Of a stretch of 64,000 nt of DNA, positions 18,694-27,418 are shown piece after piece. Both the position numbers and the translations under genes were made by a program. The notes below the pieces were generated by a model. It was not told the origin of the DNA, made no database searches, and saw only the letters and a list, made by a program, of their open reading frames with translations. Location: assembly GCF_019510245.1 (NCBI RefSeq), contig NZ_JAEKKT010000121.1, positions 41,983 through 105,982 of the forward strand, written 5' to 3'. Each line of letters starts with the position of its first letter. The first letter of the stretch is position 1. Source of the stretch: Streptomyces sp. (GTDB lineage: Bacteria; Actinomycetota; Actinomycetes; Streptomycetales; Streptomycetaceae).

Positions 18694-19716
18694 ATGACTG
18701 ACATCACGACGCGTGCTGTGCCGCACACGACGCCTCGATCGACGTACGGCCTCGCCGAACTCGACAAGGAAACCCGCATGGGCGGGGCCGGAACCGAGAC
18801 CACGGCGCGGGAGATCCGCCGCATCGACCTCTCCGACTTCGAGGCCCGCAAGGCCGAGATCACCGAGGAGCTGTGGGCGGCGGCCACGGACATCGGGTTC
18901 TTCCAGCTGGTCAACCACGGCATCGAACAGGACCTGGTGGACGAGGCGTTCACGAACGCCGAGGGATTTTTCGCGCTGCCCGAGGCCCACAAGGCCCGGC
19001 ATGCGCTGAAGAAGGGCCTCAACTCCGGGTGGGAGTCCCTGACTCAGGTCAGGCCGTCCGTCGGGACACCGGACCAGAAGGAGTCGTACCAGGTCACCCG
19101 CCCTCACATGGAGGGGCTCTGGCCCGACGACGTCCTGCCCGAATTCCGGCTGCGTGCCCTCGACTTCGAGACACGCTGCCGCGAGGTGGCGATGCGGGTC
19201 CTGTCCTGCTTCGCCGACAAGCTGGGCTTCGCCGGCGACTTCTTCACCCGCGCCCACGACCCTCGGAGCATGTACTACCAGTCCACCCTGCGGATGCTGC
19301 ACTACTTCGCGATCCCCGAGGACGCCGAGCCGCACCCGAACGTGTGGCGGGCCGGTGCGCACACCGACTTCGACTGCCTGACGCTGCTCTTCCAGCGGGA
19401 CGGGCAGGGCGGGCTGCAGGTGTGCCCGGGAAAGGAGGCCGAGGCCCAGGAGTGGACTCCCGTGGTGCCCTCGGCCGACGCCATCACCTGCAACATCGGC
19501 GACATGCTGATGCGGTGGAGCGACGACCGGCTTCCGTCCAACTTCCACCGGGTCAAGTCCCCGGGCCCCGGCGAGGACCGGGGCGCACGCTACAGCATCG
19601 CCTTCTTCGCCCAGGCCGACCGTGACGTGGTGATCGAGGGGCCGGACGGACGGTATCCGCCGATCACGGCGGAGCAGTACATCCAGCAGCGCATCGCTGC
19701 CAACTTCGCACGATAG
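18694..19716 (+). CDS. Isopenicillin N synthase-family 2-oxoglutarate/Fe(II) oxygenase
   Basis: This 340-residue non-haem iron oxygenase has the N-terminal DIOX_N block (IDLSDFEARKAEITEELWAA, then GFFQLVNHGI) and the 2OG-FeII domain. Iron ligands are His and Asp in AHTDFDCLTLLFQ and the distal His in NFHRVKSPG; Arg in ARYSIAFF would bind the 2-oxoglutarate carboxylate. A second possible start is the ATG at 18778 (312 residues), which has AAGGAA upstream. It lies between two NCS2 permeases and beside a purine deaminase, so an oxidised nucleobase is a plausible substrate. Nothing links it to beta-lactam synthesis. Confidence 0.87.
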   Translation: MTDITTRAVPHTTPRSTYGLAELDKETRMGGAGTETTAREIRRIDLSDFEARKAEITEELWAAATDIGFFQLVNHGIEQDLVDEAFTNAEGFFALPEAHKARHALKKGLNSGWESLTQVRPSVGTPDQKESYQVTRPHMEGLWPDDVLPEFRLRALDFETRCREVAMRVLSCFADKLGFAGDFFTRAHDPRSMYYQSTLRMLHYFAIPEDAEPHPNVWRAGAHTDFDCLTLLFQRDGQGGLQVCPGKEAEAQEWTPVVPSADAITCNIGDMLMRWSDDRLPSNFHRVKSPGPGEDRGARYSIAFFAQADRDVVIEGPDGRYPPITAEQYIQQRIAANFAR

Positions 19717-19729
19717 AGGCGCGGTTGTG

Positions 19730-21035
19730 ATGATGTCCGCGAAGAAGCGGGCGCCGTTCGGGCGGCTCGGGGTGCTGGGTCTCCAGCACGTTCTGGTGAT
19801 GTACACGGGGTGTCACGGTGCCGCTCGTCTTCGGCGCGGCCACCGGGCTCGCTACCGCGACCATCGCTCTGCTCATCAACGCGGACCTGCTGGTCGCGGG
19901 CGTCGTCACGATGATCCAGGGCGCGGGCGCCGGGCGGGTGCTCGGCGCCCGCATGCCCGTGATGGCCGGCGCGGCCTTCACCGCCGTGGCGCCGATGATC
20001 CTGATCGCCGGTGAGTACGGGCTCCAGGCCGTATACGGTTCGATGCTCTCCGCCGGGATCTTCGGCCTGCTCGCCGCCTGGCCGTTCGCCAACGCAGCGC
20101 GCTTCTTCCCGCCGCTGGTGAGCGGTGTGGTGATCACCGTGGTCGGCCTGGCGCTGATCGGTGTCGGCGTCAATCTTGTCGTCGGCAGCGACCCCAAGGC
20201 GGCGGACTACGCGGCGCCGTCGCGCCTCGCCCTCGCCGCCTTCGTCGTCATCGTGATCCTGCTGGTGGCGAGGTTCGGCCGGGGCTTTCTGGCCCAGACC
20301 GGCGTTCTGCTCGGGCTGCTGGCCGGTACCGCGGTCGCGGTACCGCTGGGTCTGGTGGACCCGTCAGCCGCCCGTGGCGCCGACTGGATCGGGGTGAGCG
20401 CTCCGTTCCACTTCGGCGCGCCCGAGTTCCCGCCGGTCGCGGTCATCTCGATGTGTGTCGTGATGCTGGTCCTGTTCGCCGAGTCGACCGCGGACCTGAT
20501 CGCGGTCGCCGAACTCACCGGCAAGGAGCTGACGACCGCGGACATGGCGCGCGGGCTGGCCGCCGACGGACTGTCCGGGGTGCTCGGCGGAGTGATGAAC
20601 GCCTTCCTCGACACCGTATTCGCCCAGAACGTGAGCCTGGTGTCGATGACCCGGGTGCGCAGCTGCCATGTGGCCACCGTCGCGGGCACCGTCCTGGTTG
20701 CCCTGGGCCTGGTTCCCAAGCTGGGGGCGGTGGTGGCCGGGCTGCCCGGACCGGTCGTGGGCGCGGCGGGACCGGTCATGTTCGCCACGGTCGCCGCCGT
20801 CGGTATCAGCACACTGCGGAAGGTCGAGTTCGAGGGAACGCAGAACCTGCTGATCGTCGCCGTGTCGATCGGCGTGGGCATGGCGCCCGACGTGGCACCG
20901 GACCTCTGCTCCCGTTTCCCGGCCGGTGTGCGCATTGTGCTGGGCTCACCGGTGACGAGCGCGACCCTGATCGCGTTCGGGCCGAACCTGGCCTTCAACC
21001 GGACCCGCCCGGCACGCACGGCGGGACGGGTGGGA
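19730..21035 (+). pseudogene. Second NCS2 nucleobase permease, frameshifted and 3'-truncated
   Basis: The reading frame opens with MSAKKRAPF and LGLQHVLVMYTG, then shifts near 19810 to the frame that carries PLVFGAATGLATATIALL and the rest of an NCS2 permease. The break fits loss of one GT from a GTGT run. The family motif LFAESTADLIAVAELTGKEL is intact. At the 3' end the permease ends in NLAFNRTRP and then runs straight into integrase-derived DNA, with no stop of its own. Downstream position after the oxygenase (10 bases) suggests it once completed the purine operon. A sequencing error could explain the frameshift, but not the altered 3' end. Confidence 0.75.
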
Positions 21036-21036
21036 G

Positions 21037-21759
21037 ATGCGGGCCATCACCCGCAAGGACATCCAGAGCTGGATCCGCGCCCTGGTGGACAAGGGCGCGG
21101 GAGCCTCCGCGATCAAGAGGGCGTTCGACCTCACGTCCTCCATGATGCGCGCGGCCGTGGACGACGACGTCCTTGCGGTCAGCCCCTGCCGCAACCTCGA
21201 CCTGCCGACCATCGCGGTCAAACCGCCGCAGTGGTTCACGCTCGACCAGGCGCAGAGCATCCTGGACGAACTGCCCACCGCATGGCGGACGATGTGTCCG
21301 CTCGGTTTCCACACCGGACTGCGCTGGGGTGAACTGTCCGGCCTGCACCGGCACCGCATCGACACGCGTCGCTCGCGGCTCTTCGTGGTGGAGGTCAACG
21401 CCAGGAGCGGCATCAAGGAGTACCCCATGAGCTCCAAGAGCCGTCGGGAAGTCCCGTTGCCACCCCATGTCCTGGAGGCTCTCGAACGCCACATCCACCG
21501 GCTCGACCTGGACGCCGTGGTGTTCGCCACCCTCACCAAGGGCCGGGCCGGCCGTCTCCTCGCCGACAGCAACTGGCGAGGGCAGACCCGGTGGCCCACC
21601 GTCGAGGCCGCCTACTACTTCGACACCGACGGCGAGCAGCAGATCGTCCCGCACCACCCGCCGCACTCCATGCGCCACACCTGCGCCTCCTGGCTGGTCC
21701 GGAAGGGAGTCTCGCGCTACGAGGTCCAGCACCTCCTCGGCCACGAGAGCTTCCACTGA
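21037..21759 (+). pseudogene. Tyrosine recombinase (integrase) lacking its catalytic Tyr
   Basis: This 240-codon frame is the middle of a phage or ICE tyrosine integrase. It retains part of the core-binding domain (RKDIQSWIRALVDKG), the catalytic Arg in TGLRWGELSGL, the HxxR motif in HSMRHTCASWLV, and LLGHESF. The frame stops one residue later, before the nucleophilic Tyr found about ten residues further on in relatives, and the N-terminal arm-binding domain is missing. It is therefore inactive. It is fused to the end of the broken permease, and it records a past integrative element here. Confidence 0.8.
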
Positions 21760-21889
21760 CGATCGCTGCCTGAGGTGACGTTGCCCTGCCGTCATGGCCA
21801 GGGCGGCGTCGTTGTATGCAGTCGGCTCCGGTTCAACGAGAACTGTCAGCTGGGACGGAGACGCGGTGGAGTGCCGCTGCAGTGTGTGA

Positions 21890-22007
21890 ACTCACACGAG
21901 TGGAACTGTCCTTCGCGACGCAGAGAGCCCGCTACATCAAGGTCGTCAACACCGCCGATGTCGCGAGTGACTGGTGGTCGATCGCGGAATTCACCGTGTA
22001 CAACTGA
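21890..22007 (+). pseudogene. 3' relic of a discoidin (F5/8 type C) domain protein
   Basis: The last 35 codons before the stop at 22007 read ARYIKVVNTADVASDWWSIA followed by EFTVYN. This is the typical end of an F5/8 type C carbohydrate-binding domain in secreted Streptomyces glycoside hydrolases. Upstream DNA (21760-21890) is not recognisable, so the catalytic part has been lost. It follows the integrase remnant directly. Confidence 0.6.
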
Positions 22008-22088
22008 TCACGGGTTCGCATGGCCGGAGTGGCACGCCTCGCCGAGGGCGCCGCTCCGGCCACAAGGCGGTCTCCGTATGTGGGAGCG

Positions 22089-23153
22089 CTAGTTCTTGAC
22101 CGGCTGAGGCGGCTGCGGAGTCGGGCTGCCTGTCCCCGTCCGGTCGGTGAAGGCCAGGTCTGTTACCGCCAGGGGTGTCTGGGCGGACAGGTGTGGGCGG
22201 GGCAGGGCGGTGGGCGGGTCGGCGCCCAGGCGTTCGCAGGTCAGCGAGGAGACGAGGACCGCGTCGTCCACGACGATGGTCAGCACGTCCGGGTCGGCCG
22301 TGGCCAATGTCCCCGGCGTGTCCAGCCCGTGGCGCAGCAGCGCACCGAGCAGCCCGGCGGTGAAGGCATCGCCTGCGCCGACGGTGTCCACCACGGCGAC
22401 CTTGCGGCCGGCGCGGCTGAAGTCTCCCGCGCCGCTCGGGAAGACGTGGGCTCCGTCGGGGCCGTCGGTGATGACGACGAGCAGTGCTCCGAGGTCCGTC
22501 CAGTGGGCGGCGATCTTCTCGATCGGCGTGCCCGGGTAGAGCCATTCGACGTCCTCGCGGCTGGCCTTGACCAGGTGGGCGAGGCCGATGCTGCGCTCGA
22601 CCGCCTGCCTGCCGTGTTCCGGATCGCCCAGGAGGAGGGGGCGGATGTTGGGGTCGTAACTGATCAGGGTGGTGCCGGCGGCGTGCAGTCGTTGGACGGC
22701 GGAGTGGATGTGGTCGTCGGCCGGCGGGGTCCAGGAGGCGACCGAGCCGAAGTGGAGCACGGCGGTGTCCGGCGGGACGAGGGCGGTCTCCGCCTCGGTC
22801 CACTGCCAGTCGGCGGTGCCGTCGAGGTAGAAGTCGTAACTCGCCCGCCCCTCGGTGTCCATGGAGACCACGGCGAGCGTGGTGGGTTCGGCGGCTGAGG
22901 GGGCGTACGCCAGGTCGATGCCCTCGGCGGCAGCGTGGGCGCTCAGCATGCGGCCGAAGGAGTTGCCTGCCAGCCGGGCCATGAGCGCGGTGCGGTGACC
23001 GAGGCGGGCCAGGCCGACGGCGACGTTGAAGGGGCTGCCGCCGGGCCGGGCGCGGTAGTCGCCGGGGGTGCCGAGCTGGACCAGGTCGATGAGGGCTTCG
23101 CCGATCACGGTCACGGCCGGGGGCTGCCCGAGGGCTCGTATCGCTTCAGTCAT
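22089..23153 (-). CDS. PfkB-family carbohydrate kinase, fructokinase-like
   Basis: This 354-residue ribokinase-family enzyme should phosphorylate an imported sugar with ATP. The N-terminal signature is GGSPFNVAVGLARLG (near residue 40). The C-terminal anion-hole and base motif DTVGAGDAFTAGLL (near 256) contains the catalytic Asp. The family strand YDPNIRP is also present. It overlaps the 3' end of the LacI gene by eight bases, so the two form one operon, divergent from a fructose-type ABC transporter. Fructose is the best guess for the substrate; a ribose-like sugar is the alternative. The Pro-rich C-terminal tail is longer than usual. Confidence 0.9.
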   Translation of the reverse strand: MTEAIRALGQPPAVTVIGEALIDLVQLGTPGDYRARPGGSPFNVAVGLARLGHRTALMARLAGNSFGRMLSAHAAAEGIDLAYAPSAAEPTTLAVVSMDTEGRASYDFYLDGTADWQWTEAETALVPPDTAVLHFGSVASWTPPADDHIHSAVQRLHAAGTTLISYDPNIRPLLLGDPEHGRQAVERSIGLAHLVKASREDVEWLYPGTPIEKIAAHWTDLGALLVVITDGPDGAHVFPSGAGDFSRAGRKVAVVDTVGAGDAFTAGLLGALLRHGLDTPGTLATADPDVLTIVVDDAVLVSSLTCERLGADPPTALPRPHLSAQTPLAVTDLAFTDRTGTGSPTPQPPQPVKN

Positions 23154-24216
23154 GGCGGGGTCCTTCGGGGGCTATCTCGCCGGAACCCCGCTCGATGAGC
23201 CGGGTCGGTACGGTGACGGTGTGGGTCGGGGAGTCGTCGCCGTCCAGTCTGCGGAAGAGCATCTCGGCGGCTGTCCTGCCCAGTTGCTCGACGTCCTGGG
23301 CGATGACGGAGATCCCCGGGTTGAGGATGTCGGCCAGCGGAAAGTCGTCGAAGCCCACCTGGGCGATGGTGTCCTGCAGGCCGCGGGTACGCAGCGCGCG
23401 CAGGACCCCTATGGTCACGAAGTTCTGGCTGGTGAACAGCGCCGTCGGCGGATTCGGCAGCGCGAGGAGCTGTTCGGTGGCGGTGATGGCGGCCTGTTCG
23501 CTGGACCCGAGGTGACGGACGATCGCGTCGTCGTGCTCGATGTGCGCGACTTCCAGTGCGTGCCGGTATCCGTCGAAGCGCTGGGCGGCGGTCGGGATGG
23601 ACGCGCGGTCGCCGAGGTAGGCGATCCGGCGGTGACCGGCCTTGAGCAGGTGGTTGACGGCGGTGACGGCACCCTGCCGGTTGTCGGAGACGACGGCGTC
23701 CGCGTCCAGCAGGCCGGCCTCGCGGTCGACGAAGACCAGGCGGGTGCCGGAGCGCTGCTCGCTGATCAGGTAGCTCTGGTCACGTCCCGCGGGGACGATC
23801 ACCAGCCCGTCGACCCGGCGGTCGATGAGCGCCTGGGCCAACTCCCGTTCCCGGGCGGGGTCCTCGTCCAGGCTGCCTACCAGCACCAGCACGCCGCGGG
23901 CGCGGGCCACGTTCTCGACGGTGCGGGTCAGGGCGGCGGAGAAGGGGTTCGCGGCGTCTTCGACGAGCATGCCGATGGTGGCAGTACGGCCGTCGCCGCG
24001 GCGCAGGCTGCTGGCCGTGAGATTGGGACGGTAACCCAGTTGGTCGGCGGCGTCGCGGACCCTGGCGACGATCGCCGGATCGACGGTGGGGACCCCGTTG
24101 AACACGCGCGAGACCGTCTTGATGGCCACTCCGGCCAGCGCCGCGACCTCACGCATGGTGGGGCGGCTGCGGGTGGACCGGGGCGCCGACTCGCCCTGAG
24201 TCATCGTTGTCTCCAA
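23146..24216 (-). CDS. LacI-family transcriptional regulator of the sugar locus
   Basis: This 356-residue regulator has an N-terminal LacI helix-turn-helix (TMREVAALAGVAIKTVSRVF) and hinge helix, then a periplasmic-binding-like sugar-sensing domain (IGMLVEDAANPFSAALTRTV, VFVDREAGLLDADAVVSDN). The start could be 24216 or the second ATG at 24204. It is transcribed divergently from the ABC transporter, and a repeated motif in the 138-bp gap is a candidate operator, so it probably represses both directions until the sugar or its phosphate is present. The 3' end overlaps the PfkB kinase. Confidence 0.93.
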   Translation of the reverse strand: METTMTQGESAPRSTRSRPTMREVAALAGVAIKTVSRVFNGVPTVDPAIVARVRDAADQLGYRPNLTASSLRRGDGRTATIGMLVEDAANPFSAALTRTVENVARARGVLVLVGSLDEDPARERELAQALIDRRVDGLVIVPAGRDQSYLISEQRSGTRLVFVDREAGLLDADAVVSDNRQGAVTAVNHLLKAGHRRIAYLGDRASIPTAAQRFDGYRHALEVAHIEHDDAIVRHLGSSEQAAITATEQLLALPNPPTALFTSQNFVTIGVLRALRTRGLQDTIAQVGFDDFPLADILNPGISVIAQDVEQLGRTAAEMLFRRLDGDDSPTHTVTVPTRLIERGSGEIAPEGPRHD

Positions 24217-24315
24217 CCGATCGCGCGTTACCTACTCGTTGCCCGCGCATGTCTATCAGCGTCTTGACGGCCTCGTCCATACGGGCCCAGTATCTCGCCC
24301 AGTCAACGTTGTCTC
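24200..24315. promoter_or_regulatory. Two candidate LacI operators between lacI and the ABC operon
   Basis: GTCATCGTTGTCTC (24200-24213) and GTCAACGTTGTCTC (24302-24315) differ at one base and are 102 bp apart. The second is nearly palindromic around AACGTT, as LacI-family operators are. The first overlaps the lacI start codon, the second lies 39 bases before the transporter ATG. Looping between them is possible. Confidence 0.5.
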
Positions 24316-24353
24316 AGCGTCGGCCAAGGGACGGCTGCGAAAGGGATCACACC

Positions 24354-25481
24354 ATGAACATCTTCATCAGCCAGAGGTCGAGCCGCCGCGGTCGGCGTAC
24401 CCGGGCGGCAGCGATCGGCGTCACGGTGTGCCTCGGCGCCACGCTCGCGGCCTGCGGTTCTTCCGGCTCGGGCTCGTCCTCGTCCGCATCGGGCGGCAGC
24501 GGCAAGGTAGGTGTCTCACTGATCCTGAAGACGCTCACCAACCCGTACTTCGTGAGCATGGAGAAGGACGCCAAGACCCAGGCCGCCAAGGACAACGTGA
24601 GTCTCACGGTGGCGGCGGGCAACAGCGACGGCGACACGCAGACCCAGATCACCGCCATCGACAACGCCATATCGCGCGGTGACAAGGGCATCCTCATCAC
24701 CACCAACGGCGACGCCGTGAACGCCGCCCTCGGCCGGGCCAAGCAGGCCGGCCTGTTCGTGATCGCCCTTGACACCGCGCCGAACCCGGCCAGCACCGCG
24801 GACATCACCTACGCCACCGACAACGAGCAGGCGGGCAAGCTCATCGGCCAGTACGCCGCCGCCGCACTGGACGGCAAGCCGGCCGTCATCGCCATGCTCG
24901 ACCTGTTCAACAACCAGGTCGTCTCCGTCGACATCAACCGCGACCACGGCTTCCTGGAGGGCATGGGCGTCGACCCGGGGAGCAAGACCGAGAACGGCAA
25001 GGAGGCCAAGTCCGGCAAGTACACCGGCGGCAAGGGCGGTACGTACAAGGTCGTCTGTCACCAGCCCACCCAGGGGGCCATCGACGGCGGCCGTACCGCG
25101 ATGGAGAACTGCCTGTCGGCCAACCCGGACATCAACGTCGTCTACGCGATCAACGAGCCCGCGGGTGAGGGCGCGTACAACGCGCTGAAGGCGGCCGGCA
25201 AGGAGAAGAACGTCGCGATCTACGCGATCGATGGCAGCTGCTCCGGCCTGAAGAACGTGACCAGCGGCGAGTTCGCCGCCGACGCGGTGCAGTACCCGGG
25301 CAAGATGGCGGCCCTCGGCGTCACCTCGATCGCCAAGCTGGCCCGCGGCGGCAGCAAGCCCAGCGTGACCAGCGGAAAGTCGTTCTACGACACCGGCACC
25401 GCCCTGGCCGCCGCCAAGTCCCTGGACGGTCTGACCGTGCAGTCCCCGTCGCAGGCCGCCTCCGCCTGCTGGGGCAGCTGA
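24354..25481 (+). CDS. Sugar ABC transporter substrate-binding lipoprotein, fructose/ribose type
   Basis: This 375-residue lipoprotein captures the sugar outside the membrane. The signal peptide has a twin-arginine-rich start and the lipobox LAAC (Cys 34), followed by a Ser/Gly linker. The periplasmic-binding-protein type I fold shows VSLILKTLTNPYFVSMEKDA, DNAISRGDKGILITT and YAINEPAGEGAYNALK. It resembles the FrcB fructose-binding group more than RbsB. It is the first gene of the operon; the permease follows after a 107-base gap that holds a strong stem-loop. An upstream in-frame ATG at 24207 is ignored because the signal peptide fixes the start. Confidence 0.93.
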   Translation: MNIFISQRSSRRGRRTRAAAIGVTVCLGATLAACGSSGSGSSSSASGGSGKVGVSLILKTLTNPYFVSMEKDAKTQAAKDNVSLTVAAGNSDGDTQTQITAIDNAISRGDKGILITTNGDAVNAALGRAKQAGLFVIALDTAPNPASTADITYATDNEQAGKLIGQYAAAALDGKPAVIAMLDLFNNQVVSVDINRDHGFLEGMGVDPGSKTENGKEAKSGKYTGGKGGTYKVVCHQPTQGAIDGGRTAMENCLSANPDINVVYAINEPAGEGAYNALKAAGKEKNVAIYAIDGSCSGLKNVTSGEFAADAVQYPGKMAALGVTSIAKLARGGSKPSVTSGKSFYDTGTALAAAKSLDGLTVQSPSQAASACWGS

Positions 25482-25490
25482 CACCGAGCC

Positions 25491-25535
25491 GGGTGCGGCG
25501 CCGGTGACCACCGTCACGGCGCCGGCGTCGCACCC
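25491..25535 (+). terminator. Intra-operon stem-loop after the binding-protein gene
   Basis: GGGTGCG pairs with CGCACCC, and inside it GGCGCCGGTGAC pairs with GTCACGGCGCC. The large hairpin begins nine bases after the binding-protein stop and ends 53 bases before the permease start. In such operons this type of element protects the binding-protein mRNA or partially stops transcription. Confidence 0.65.
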
Positions 25536-25588
25536 GCACCCCACGAGCCCATGAGCCCGTACCAGGGAAAACACCGGAAGGACCCCCT

Positions 25589-26623
25589 GTGACCACCCAC
25601 GTGGACAGTCAAGCCACACCGGCACCGGCGGAGGAGTTCCTCAACAGGCCCGCCACCCTCAGCCAGCGCATCCATTCGGTGCTGCACCGCCAACCGGCCC
25701 TCAGCCCGGCCATCGTCCTGGTGCTCGCCGCCGTCGTGTTCTCCCTGGTGAACGAACGCTTCTACGCGTTGCAGAACCTCTCGCTGGTCGCCCAGCAGAC
25801 GGCCGTCATCGGTTCGCTCGCCGTCGGGCAGACGGTCATCATCCTCACCGCCGGCATCGACCTGTCGATCGGCGCGGTGATGGTGCTCTCCTCGCTGCTC
25901 ATGTCGAAACTCGTCGCGGACAACCACTGGCCCGGCGTGTTCGCCCTGCTGGCCGGGGCGGTCGCCGCGATAGCCGCGCAGGCCGTCAACGGTCTGCTGG
26001 TGACCAGGATCAAGCTGCCGCCGTTCATCGTCACCCTCGGCACCCTCAGCGTCTTCACCGCGATCACCCTCATCTACGCCAAGGGCCAGACGGTGGCGCT
26101 GCAGCCGGGCAACATCCTGCTGTGGAGCGGCCAGACGGTCTCCCTCGGGCAGCTGAACCTGACCTACGGCGTCCTCCTCATGATCGCCCTCTACGCGGTG
26201 GTCGGCTACGCCCTGCGCTACACCGCTTGGGGACGCCACCTCTACGCGGTCGGCGACGACGTCGAGGCCGCCCGGCTCGCCGGCATCTCCGTCAACCGGG
26301 TCCTGCTCAGCGCCTACATGGTGGGCGGTTTCGCCATCGCCGTGGGCGCCTGGATCCTGGTCGGTCGGGTCGGCGGCGGTGACCCCAACAGCGGTCTCAA
26401 CGCCAACCTGCAGTCCATCACCGCCGTGGTGATCGGCGGCACCAGCCTGTTCGGCGGACGCGGTGTGGTCTTCGGCTCGCTGATCGGCGCGCTGATCGTC
26501 CAGGTCTTCGTCAACGGCCTCGCACTGGCCGGCATCGACCCCAACTACCAAGTTCTCGCAGTCGGCATCCTGGTGATCGCGGCTGTCTCCGTCGACCAGT
26601 GGATCCGGAGTGTGAAGTCGTGA
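25589..26623 (+). CDS. Sugar ABC transporter permease
   Basis: This 344-residue BPD_transp_2 (RbsC/FrcC type) permease has about ten hydrophobic segments from residue 35 onward, and the family blocks VGQTVIILTAGIDLSIGAVM, ITAVVIGGTSLFGGRGVVF and AVGDDVEAARLAGI. The N-terminal 35 residues are polar. The GTG start has GGAAGG upstream. The stop overlaps the GTG of the ATPase gene by four bases. Together with the lipoprotein and the ATPase it forms a CUT2-class sugar importer. Confidence 0.93.
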   Translation: MTTHVDSQATPAPAEEFLNRPATLSQRIHSVLHRQPALSPAIVLVLAAVVFSLVNERFYALQNLSLVAQQTAVIGSLAVGQTVIILTAGIDLSIGAVMVLSSLLMSKLVADNHWPGVFALLAGAVAAIAAQAVNGLLVTRIKLPPFIVTLGTLSVFTAITLIYAKGQTVALQPGNILLWSGQTVSLGQLNLTYGVLLMIALYAVVGYALRYTAWGRHLYAVGDDVEAARLAGISVNRVLLSAYMVGGFAIAVGAWILVGRVGGGDPNSGLNANLQSITAVVIGGTSLFGGRGVVFGSLIGALIVQVFVNGLALAGIDPNYQVLAVGILVIAAVSVDQWIRSVKS

Positions 26624-27402
26624 CGACCGCCACCGCCCCCGTTCTCGAAGCCAAGGGCCTGGTCAAGCTCTTCGGCAGGGTCGTCGGCCTGAACAGCGTC
26701 GACCTCACCCTCCACCCCGGCGAGGTCCTCGCCGTCATCGGCGACAACGGCGCCGGCAAGTCCACCCTGATCAAGTGCCTGTCCGGGGCCCTCGTCCCCG
26801 ACCAGGGCAGCATCCTCGTCGACGGCAAGGAGGTCCACTTCAAGCGTCCCCAGGACGCCCGCGACGCCGGCATCGAAACCGTCTACCAGACCCTCGCCGT
26901 CGCCCCCGCGCTGGACATCGCCAGCAACCTCTTCCTCGCCCGTGAGATCCGCCGCAAGGGCATCCTCGGCTCGGTGTTCCGCATGCTCGACACCGGCGAG
27001 ATGAAGAAGCAGGCCGCCGACCACATCAAACGGCTCGGCATCGGCACGCTGCAGAACATCAACCAGGCCGTGGAGACCCTCTCCGGAGGCCAGCGCCAGT
27101 CCGTGGCCGTCGCCCGCACCGCGGCCTTCGGCGGCCGGGTGGTGATCCTCGACGAACCCACCGCCGCCCTCGGCGTCCGCGAGACCGGCCAGGTCCTCAA
27201 ACTCGTCCGCGACCTGCGCGAGCAGGGCCTCGGCGTCATCCTCATCAGCCACAACATGCCCAACGTCTTCGAGGTCGCCGACCGTATCCACATCCAGCGA
27301 CTCGGCGGCTGCGCCGGCGTCATCACCCCGCAGTCGCACTCCATGGAGGACGCGGTGGCCATCATGACGGGAGCGAAGAAGCTCGCCCCCGAGGCGAGCT
27401 GA
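26620..27402 (+). CDS. Sugar ABC transporter ATP-binding protein, single-domain
   Basis: This 260-residue ATPase energises the importer. Walker A is GDNGAGKST (near residue 41), the signature LSGGQRQSVAVAR (near 155), and Walker B VVILDEPTAALG (near 177); the H-loop is ISHNM. It has one nucleotide-binding domain, like FrcA, whereas RbsA-type proteins carry two, which supports a fructose-type system. The GTG at 26620 overlaps the permease stop as GTGA. An upstream ATG at 26599 lies inside the permease gene and is unlikely. Confidence 0.93.
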   Translation: MTTATAPVLEAKGLVKLFGRVVGLNSVDLTLHPGEVLAVIGDNGAGKSTLIKCLSGALVPDQGSILVDGKEVHFKRPQDARDAGIETVYQTLAVAPALDIASNLFLAREIRRKGILGSVFRMLDTGEMKKQAADHIKRLGIGTLQNINQAVETLSGGQRQSVAVARTAAFGGRVVILDEPTAALGVRETGQVLKLVRDLREQGLGVILISHNMPNVFEVADRIHIQRLGGCAGVITPQSHSMEDAVAIMTGAKKLAPEAS

Positions 27403-27418
27403 AGGGAACAGCAGGGGA

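Noticed and set aside
18694..19716. Isopenicillin N synthase as part of a beta-lactam cluster
   Set aside because: No ACV synthetase, epimerase or resistance gene is nearby; only the fold family matches.
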